A stretch of DNA of 64,000 bases from Actinacidiphila acididurans. GTDB lineage: Bacteria > Actinomycetota > Actinomycetes > Streptomycetales > Streptomycetaceae. The notes beneath the pieces were generated by a model, which saw nothing but the letters and a program-made list of their open reading frames with translations, ran no database searches and had not been told where the DNA came from. Shown here in pieces: positions 58,448-64,000 of this stretch. The number at the start of each line of letters is the position of its first letter. Position 1 is the first letter of the stretch. The stretch is from positions 124,001 through 188,000 of the forward strand of contig NZ_JADKYB010000014.1 in the NCBI RefSeq assembly GCF_016918855.1. The letters run 5' to 3'. The translations under genes and the position numbers were made by a program.

Positions 58448-60046
58448 TCAGGCCAGCCCGCTCACCGCGGACCAGTCCAGGCCCGTCCCCGACACCTCGA
58501 CCGCCGCGCCGAAGTGCCCGCTGTTCGTCCCGGGCACGAAGTCCAGCACGCCGCCGGAGGTCACCCCGTACAGGTCGACCTGCCCGTCCCCGTTGGCGTC
58601 GCCGACCACCGTGAGCAGCGGGAAGTCCGCCGCCGTGAAGCCCTTGCCGGCGCTGATCCACTGCTCGGTGGGCGCCAGGGTGCCCGTGCCGGTCCCCGGG
58701 GCGATCCACAGCCTGCCGGTGACGTCGTCCCGCATCAGCAGGTCCGGGATGCCGTCGTGGGTGAGGTCGCCCGGCGCAAGGACGGTGGTGTGCTCGTAGC
58801 CCCCGCCCAGGTCCGTGCTGGTGCCCGTGATGCCGATCGACGTACGGGGCCACAGCAGCAGGTGGCCGTTCTCGACGGTCAGGATGTCGCCGTTGGCGGA
58901 GCCGTCGAGCGATCCGGGCAGGACGAGCTGGGTGGCGGCCGCCCAGGTGGAGCCGTCCGAGCGCCAGAAGGAGAGCACCACCTTCCGGAAGTCGCCGAGA
59001 CCGTTGTTGCTCACGCGTTCCATGACGCCCGTGGAGGTGATCCGCAGCAGATCCTGGTAGCCGTCGTTGTCCAGGTCACCGTTCTGCGCGATCAGCCCGG
59101 TGGAGAAGTCGGCGGGCGAGTCGGGGTACGTCGCGGCCGGCGCGAGCGTGCCGTCGCCCTTGCCGAGCAGGGTGTGCAGCGTGCCGTCGGTGCCGGTGGC
59201 GATCAGGTCGGCCGTGCCGTCACCGTTGAGGTCGCCCCGCGCGTCGACGGTCGTCGCCGAGGCGACGAAGAACTGGTACGTGACCTGCCCGGACAGGTTG
59301 CCCGCGCGGTCCTGCGTCTGCACGTAGAGGGTGTTCAGGCCCCAGGCGGTCGGCGTGATGGTGATGCTCGCCGTGCCGTCCGGGCCGAGCGGCACCGAGG
59401 TGCCGCCGCTGACCGGGATCACGTCGCCCAGCCGGTAGCGGACCGCGACGACGTCCGACGAGCCCGGGCCGCTCACCGCGACGTGCACGGTCCCGGTGGT
59501 ACGTGCGACCGGCGCCGGCAGCCCCGAACCCAGCGCCGGGAAGTCCGTCGAGGACACCTGGGGCGTCGCGGGCGGGGTGTGGTCGGTCAGGAAGTGGCAC
59601 GGCGCCGACCAGTCCGAGACCGCCCCCGTAGCGGTCACCGCCCGCGCCTGCCAGGTGTACGTCACCCCGTCGCCGAAATCCGTCGCCGGCAGCGTGAGCC
59701 GCGCCTGCGACCCGCTGCTGATCAGCGCGCTCGTGTAGTCGTACGACGCCGATCCGTCGCTCGGCGTCACCGCGAACTCGGCCCCCACCGACGAGTGGTC
59801 GCTGGTCGCCACATTCGCGTCGAAGGTGACACTGCCCAGCCCGATGTACCCGTACGGCTCCTGTGCGCCGCACGCGTCCCCGGCCGCGCCCCCCTGCGGC
59901 ACCGGCGACGTGACCAGCCCGGTGGGCACCTCCGGTACGGTGTCCGCCGCCCTTGCCGTGGTCTGCGCGGCCCCCGCCGCGACGACCGCCAGCATGCCGG
60001 CCGCGGCCACCGCCGCGTCCCGGCCCATCGTCCGTTTCCTGCGCAT
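58448..60046 (-). CDS. Secreted FG-GAP/VCBS-repeat protein
   Basis: 532 residues from ATG 60046 (MRRKRTMGRDAAVAAAGMLA), a basic signal peptide ending around ARA at 33. The N-terminal part has FnIII-like strands (VTYTWQARAVTATGAVSDWS; HTPPATPQVSSTDFP). The C-terminal 270 residues hold FG-GAP repeats with Ca-binding-type loops GDLNGDGTADLI, GDLDNDGYQDLLR, GDLTHDGIPDLLMR and GDANGDGQVDLYG, which build a propeller. Probably extracellular binding or scaffold; common in Streptomyces secretomes. Stands alone. Confidence 0.88.
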   Translation of the reverse strand: MRRKRTMGRDAAVAAAGMLAVVAAGAAQTTARAADTVPEVPTGLVTSPVPQGGAAGDACGAQEPYGYIGLGSVTFDANVATSDHSSVGAEFAVTPSDGSASYDYTSALISSGSQARLTLPATDFGDGVTYTWQARAVTATGAVSDWSAPCHFLTDHTPPATPQVSSTDFPALGSGLPAPVARTTGTVHVAVSGPGSSDVVAVRYRLGDVIPVSGGTSVPLGPDGTASITITPTAWGLNTLYVQTQDRAGNLSGQVTYQFFVASATTVDARGDLNGDGTADLIATGTDGTLHTLLGKGDGTLAPAATYPDSPADFSTGLIAQNGDLDNDGYQDLLRITSTGVMERVSNNGLGDFRKVVLSFWRSDGSTWAAATQLVLPGSLDGSANGDILTVENGHLLLWPRTSIGITGTSTDLGGGYEHTTVLAPGDLTHDGIPDLLMRDDVTGRLWIAPGTGTGTLAPTEQWISAGKGFTAADFPLLTVVGDANGDGQVDLYGVTSGGVLDFVPGTNSGHFGAAVEVSGTGLDWSAVSGLA

Positions 60047-60245
60047 CAGCGCGTCAACCCCCCACGTCACAGGGCCGGATGCCCCTTGTCGGGCACCCGG
60101 CGAATCCCTGATCGAATGTAGATCCCGGCTCTGACATCGGCGACGAGATTTCGGCCGCCTGCCGCCTGCCGCCTGCCGCCCGCCACCAACGCCCGCCACC
60201 CGCCACCCGCCGCCAACGCCGCCACCCGCTGAGCCCTGACGCGCG

Positions 60246-60287
60246 GAGGGGCCCCCGCCCGACGTCACCGCCGGGCGGGGGCCCCTC
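60246..60287 (-). terminator. Hairpin after the propeller-phosphoesterase gene
   Basis: Perfect 16-base stem GAGGGGCCCCCGCCCG paired with 60272-60287, 10-nt loop, 39 bases past the stop at 60326. Bases 60147-60215 beyond are a degenerate GCCGCCT/GCCACCC simple repeat. Confidence 0.8.
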
Positions 60288-60325
60288 GCTGTGCGCCTAG
60301 GCGCTTTTTACGGGTTCAGCCGAGG

Positions 60326-63070
60326 TCACTCCGTGTCGGAGGACGGGATGTAGGCGCCCGGGACCTGGCTGGGGGTGTAGATCTTGGAGTCGCCGGGGTA
60401 CGGCTTGCTCCAGGCGTGGGTCTCGTACCAGGTGAGGCGGTTCATCTGCTCCGGGTTGGCGTAGTCCGGGACGGCGGTGGGGCCGGTCAGCCGCTGCTGC
60501 GACTTCCAGGAGTTCCACTGCGCCGCGACCGAGGCCTCGGCCGCCGGGACCTTGCTGGAGGGGACGGGGGCCGCGGCCGGGTCGGCCGGGGCCGGGGTGT
60601 CCACACCGCAGGACGGGGCGGGCGACACACCGTCGGTCAGCGAGGTCCGGTTGGGGACCGCGGTGAACGGGGTGTAGTCGGGCTTGTTGGTGAACGCGGT
60701 GGTCATCGGGGTGGCCGCCGAGTCCATCTGGTTCATCGGGTCGATCCCCAGGATCTGCTCGATGGTGCGGACCATCGTGATCTGGGAGTAGTAGTGGCTG
60801 TCGACCGTGCCGTGCTGGGCATACGGGCTGATGATCTGGATCGGCGCCCGGTGACCGTCGACGTGGTCGGTACCCGCCTGCGAGTCGTCCTCGAGGACGA
60901 AGATCGCCGAGTCCTTCCAGTACTTGCTGTGCGAGATCGTGTCCACCATGCGGCCGACCGCGAGGTCGTTGTCGGCGACCTGGGCCGCCGGGCTCGCCGA
61001 ACCACCGGTGTGGTCGTTGGACAGCCAGAACATGTTCAGGTTCGCAGGACCGTTCTTCTCGAAGTCCTGCTGCCAGATCTGCTCCTTGTACACGTCCGGC
61101 ACGCTGGTGTCGAACTGCGGGAAGCCCTGGACCGTCACCTTGTTCAGGGACGGGATCGCCGAGCCGTCCTTGATCGGGTAGGCGGTCTGCGCACCGGTGG
61201 CCTGCATGTTCTTGGTGTCGCAGTACAGGTTCTGCCACGACGCGCCGGCCGGCTTGGTCTCCGAGGACTGGAACTCGCCGAAGTCCTTGACGGTCTTGCC
61301 GGCCGCCTCGGCACCGGTCCAGATGAAGCCGGTCTTCTGGTGGCCCAGGACGTCGTTCTCGGTGTCGTAGCTGCGGGTGTACTCACCGGCCGAGGACTCG
61401 GTGTACTCCGGGTTGTCGCCCTGCGTCACCCAGTTGTGGCCCTCGGCGGAGTTCGTGCCCGTGTCGTACGTGTTGTCGTACAGGCCGAACTGCTGCGCCA
61501 GCGCGTGCTGGTTCGGCGTCACGTTCGCGCCGAACTGGGTCAGCGACGGGTCGCCGTTGCCCTGCGGCAGGTCACCGAAGACCTGGTCGTAGGTCCGGTT
61601 CTCCTTGACGATCAGGAAGACGTGCTTGATCGTCGACGGGTCGCCGAGCCGGACGGGGACGGCGACCGGCTGCACGTGGCCGTTGTTCGTGGCCTTCTTG
61701 ACCGAGCCCGCGGTCCAGCCGTTCTGCTGGAAGACCTGGGGGGTCAGGCCCTTGACGCCGTCGTCGGACGGCAGCTTGAACGACGTCACGCTGGAGGTGG
61801 TGTCGTGGGTGCCGTGCTTGGAGGTGTTCCGCAGGGCGTCGATACCACGGGTGTTGGCGACCGTCACCTGGTTGCCGGCGACGGTGATCCCGGACGGGTA
61901 GTAGTCCGTCGGGATCAGGCCGATGTAGCGGGCCGGCTGCTGCGCCGAGGTGTACTTGTAGACGGCGACCGCGTTGGCCCGGCCGAGCGTCACCAGCAGG
62001 TGACCGTCGTCGGTCAGCGCCACCGAGTTGGGGTCGTAGCCGACCGACGCCACCGGCCACGGCTGGGTGGCGATGGTCTGGACGACCTTGTCCTTGGCGG
62101 TGTCGATGACCGACACGCTGTTGTCGGCGGTGTTGGTGACGAACACCACGCCGTTCTTCGCGTAGACGGCGGTCGGGTGCAGACCGACGTCGATGCTGCC
62201 GACGGCGGCGGCCGAGTTCGACAGGTCGATGACGCTGACGGTACCCGTGGTGGCGGCGCCCGTGTCCGGGTTGGCCGGCACGTTGGTGCCGTACGAGTTC
62301 ATCGTGGTCTCGCCGGCCTTCGCGGCGCGGCCACCCTCGTTGCTGACGTACAGCTTGCTGCCGACCTGGACCAGGCCGCGCGGGGCGGTACCGGTGGTCC
62401 AGCTCTGCTTGATGGTGCCGGTCGCGGTGTCGATGGCCACCACGCGGTTCTGGCCGTTGACCGCGGCGTACACCGTCGAGCCGTCGGCCGAGAAGACGGC
62501 CCCGGCCGAGAGCGCCTGCGCCGAGCCGGCCGCCGCGATGTTGACGTTGACCGGGCTGGACAGGGTGCCGTCGGCGTTCACCGTGAACTTGGTGTAGCCG
62601 TTGGCGCGGCCCAGCCACAGCTGCTTGCCGTCGGGCGAGTACACCGGGCCTTCCTGGCCCACGTCGCTGCCCGAGATGCGCAGGTCGTCGGCCGCGTTGC
62701 TGCCGATGCGCTGGACGATCTTCGAGGACTTCAGGTCCACGATGACCAGGTCCGCGTCGCCGTCCGTCACGGACGCGGCCATGAAGCCGCCGTCCGGGCT
62801 GACCGTGGACGACATGATCTTGCCGTCGTTGATGACCAGGCGGGCACCGTACGGCTTGATGATCTGGTCGCTGGAGATGACCTCGCCCTTGGCGGTGGTC
62901 TGGCCCACCTGGTCGAAGCCGAACTGGTGGGTCGAGGCGAAGGCGGTGCCGGCGACCAGGAGAGCGGCAGTGGTAGTACCTGTCGTCACCAGGGTCCGAC
63001 GGCCGATGCGGTTGCCGAGAAGGGTGGAACGGTCCTTCTCGAGACGCCGCCGACGGCGTGTCACGTGCAT
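60326..63070 (-). CDS. Exported YncE-like propeller - phosphoesterase (PF04185) protein
   Basis: 914 residues from ATG 63070 (MHVTRRRRRLEKDRS). A Tat-like signal (GNRIGRRTLVTTGTTTAALL) precedes a seven-bladed propeller at about 50-420 with repeats such as GTVSVIDLSNSAAAVGSIDV and NSVSVIDTAKDKVVQTIATQ. The C-terminal phosphoesterase domain starts at KHVFLIVKENRTYDQVFGD (metal/nucleophile region) and continues to NDHTGG, VLEDDSQAGTDHVDGHRAP and ISPYA. It should hydrolyse an extracellular phosphoester. Seven bases after the stop of the ABC-2 permease gene, so co-transcribed. Confidence 0.92.
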   Translation of the reverse strand: MHVTRRRRRLEKDRSTLLGNRIGRRTLVTTGTTTAALLVAGTAFASTHQFGFDQVGQTTAKGEVISSDQIIKPYGARLVINDGKIMSSTVSPDGGFMAASVTDGDADLVIVDLKSSKIVQRIGSNAADDLRISGSDVGQEGPVYSPDGKQLWLGRANGYTKFTVNADGTLSSPVNVNIAAAGSAQALSAGAVFSADGSTVYAAVNGQNRVVAIDTATGTIKQSWTTGTAPRGLVQVGSKLYVSNEGGRAAKAGETTMNSYGTNVPANPDTGAATTGTVSVIDLSNSAAAVGSIDVGLHPTAVYAKNGVVFVTNTADNSVSVIDTAKDKVVQTIATQPWPVASVGYDPNSVALTDDGHLLVTLGRANAVAVYKYTSAQQPARYIGLIPTDYYPSGITVAGNQVTVANTRGIDALRNTSKHGTHDTTSSVTSFKLPSDDGVKGLTPQVFQQNGWTAGSVKKATNNGHVQPVAVPVRLGDPSTIKHVFLIVKENRTYDQVFGDLPQGNGDPSLTQFGANVTPNQHALAQQFGLYDNTYDTGTNSAEGHNWVTQGDNPEYTESSAGEYTRSYDTENDVLGHQKTGFIWTGAEAAGKTVKDFGEFQSSETKPAGASWQNLYCDTKNMQATGAQTAYPIKDGSAIPSLNKVTVQGFPQFDTSVPDVYKEQIWQQDFEKNGPANLNMFWLSNDHTGGSASPAAQVADNDLAVGRMVDTISHSKYWKDSAIFVLEDDSQAGTDHVDGHRAPIQIISPYAQHGTVDSHYYSQITMVRTIEQILGIDPMNQMDSAATPMTTAFTNKPDYTPFTAVPNRTSLTDGVSPAPSCGVDTPAPADPAAAPVPSSKVPAAEASVAAQWNSWKSQQRLTGPTAVPDYANPEQMNRLTWYETHAWSKPYPGDSKIYTPSQVPGAYIPSSDTE

Positions 63071-63077
63071 TTCGGGG

Positions 63078-64000
63078 TTATCCCTTCGGGGTTGCGGACA
63101 GCAGGTCGACATTGCCGTCGAACTGCCACATCGGGTTCGGTGCGTCCCCGGTGGAGGTGTGCACCAGGAAGTAGCCGTTCACTTCCTTCGGTCCGTCGCC
63201 GTCGGCGACGTACCGCCCGTTCGAGGAGACGTCGAGTTGGTAGATCGCCTGACCGGTGGTCTCGACGCCGGGGAGATGCCAGGTGACGATGCAGTGCCAG
63301 TCGTTGCCCGCACCGTGCGGGTCGGACCGGCCGTCACCCTTGTCGCACGCAGCCGAGACCTTGAGCTGGGCCTCCGTGACCGCGGGGCGGTTCAGCTCGT
63401 CGGTCTGCATGCGGTAGAGGTGGGCGAAGGCTGTGGCGACCGACCGCTGCACCTTCGCCTGGTCGATTCCGGAGCCCATGGACGGGGTCGCCACGGCGAC
63501 GACCGCGAACGTGGCGGCCAGGAGGCCGGCCAGCGGCAGGGCTCCGACGACGAGCGCCCGGCGTCCGGAGCCGTCGTAGCTGAGGTTGGTGAAGTCGCGC
63601 CGCATGAAGATCAGGTACGCCAGCACCGTCGCGAGGACCGCCCACACCAGGCTGACCACGATGCCGATCACCAGCGGGCGCAGCTGCTCGGGGCTGGCGA
63701 ACAGGCCGTTCCAGGAGATGAAGGCGTAGCCGGGCAGCGCGGCGCGCAGGGCTACGGGCAGCGGCAGCATCTGGGCGAGCTGCATGGCGATCGCGACAAG
63801 TGCGGGCAGCAGCAGCCCCATCGGGGAGCGGCCCAGCGCGACCGAGCCGAGCAGTCCGATCCCGGCCAGGGCCAGGGTCGGGGCGAGCGCGCAGGCCCAG
63901 GCGAGCAGCACCTTGCCGGCCGCGTCGCCGGACGACAGCAGGTGGCCGTCCAGGCCCACCAGCGGGTGGTTGCCGACCGCGAGGAGCCCGCCGACCACGC
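63078..64000 (-). CDS. ABC-2 type transporter permease, 5' end outside window
   Basis: C-terminal 307 codons of a membrane protein whose frame stays open to the window edge. Helices visible: VLLAWACALAPTLALAGIGL, MGLLLPALVAIAMQLAQMLP, LVIGIVVSLVWAVLATVLAY and ALVVGALPLAGLLAATFAVV. Segment YLIFMRRDFTNL resembles the end of ABC-2 membrane domains. It closes with an extracytoplasmic domain of about 150 residues (AACDKGDGRSDP, DWHCIVTWHLPG) that could bind a ligand. Its ATPase partner is expected upstream, beyond the window. Confidence 0.82.
   Translation of the reverse strand, partial: VVGGLLAVGNHPLVGLDGHLLSSGDAAGKVLLAWACALAPTLALAGIGLLGSVALGRSPMGLLLPALVAIAMQLAQMLPLPVALRAALPGYAFISWNGLFASPEQLRPLVIGIVVSLVWAVLATVLAYLIFMRRDFTNLSYDGSGRRALVVGALPLAGLLAATFAVVAVATPSMGSGIDQAKVQRSVATAFAHLYRMQTDELNRPAVTEAQLKVSAACDKGDGRSDPHGAGNDWHCIVTWHLPGVETTGQAIYQLDVSSNGRYVADGDGPKEVNGYFLVHTSTGDAPNPMWQFDGNVDLLSATPKG

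Overview
The window is high-GC DNA with strong third-position GC bias, GTG/TTG starts, rare TTA codons, DasR-type operators and Streptomyces-like small proteins, so it comes from a Streptomyces or close Streptomycetaceae chromosome. No tRNA, rRNA, phage, CRISPR or large mobile element is visible. The content is mostly primary metabolism, regulation and cell-surface biology. No biosynthetic cluster is seen.

Layout. (1) 1-9 kb: two paralogous oligopeptide-binding lipoproteins surround a family-5 peptide ABC importer operon (binding protein, two permeases, two ATPases, leftward). A Tat-exported M15 peptidase gene and a HigBA-like toxin-antitoxin pair sit between them. The pair is bracketed by two near-identical perfect hairpins. 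(2) 9.5-13 kb: typA/bipA, a LysR regulator and a 4-oxalocrotonate tautomerase. From memory, the typA / peptide importer / succinate dehydrogenase arrangement resembles the neighbourhood of bldK in S. coelicolor; this was not checked. (3) 13-16.8 kb: an uncharacterised two-gene unit, a P-loop-like NTPase without a clear Walker lysine overlapping a membrane-anchored type I periplasmic-binding protein that has no permease. It is the best candidate for an undescribed system. (4) 16.8-26.2 kb: an orphan family-5 binding lipoprotein, an actinobacterial-type succinate dehydrogenase (small protein, membrane anchor, SdhA, SdhB), then a TPM-domain membrane protein and PspA. (5) 26-31.7 kb: two tandem PAS-GAF-PP2C-HATPase regulators, followed by a gene-free stretch carrying four tandem hairpin repeats. 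(6) 32.5-40.7 kb: RpiB-like/SPOR-like/NUDIX operon, GntR regulator, DUF4190-type membrane protein, GH18 chitinase with a DasR-like site in its promoter, TPR protein, SDR and a divergent LysR regulator. (7) 40.8-51 kb: ferritin-like protein, then a wall-glycopolymer locus (GT2, PIG-L deacetylase with propeller, DUF6056-like membrane protein, GT2-TagF polymerase, GT4). (8) 51.2-64 kb: a divergent pair of secreted chitin-related proteins sharing a carbohydrate-binding module and each with a DasR-like site, a MazG-like protein, small proteins, an FG-GAP secreted protein, a propeller-phosphoesterase and the end of an ABC-2 permease.

Together the region links peptide and chitin/GlcNAc uptake and sensing with envelope building and stress response, themes tied to Streptomyces development. 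A 128-bp palindromic-ended intergenic repeat occurs as two full copies and one half copy.
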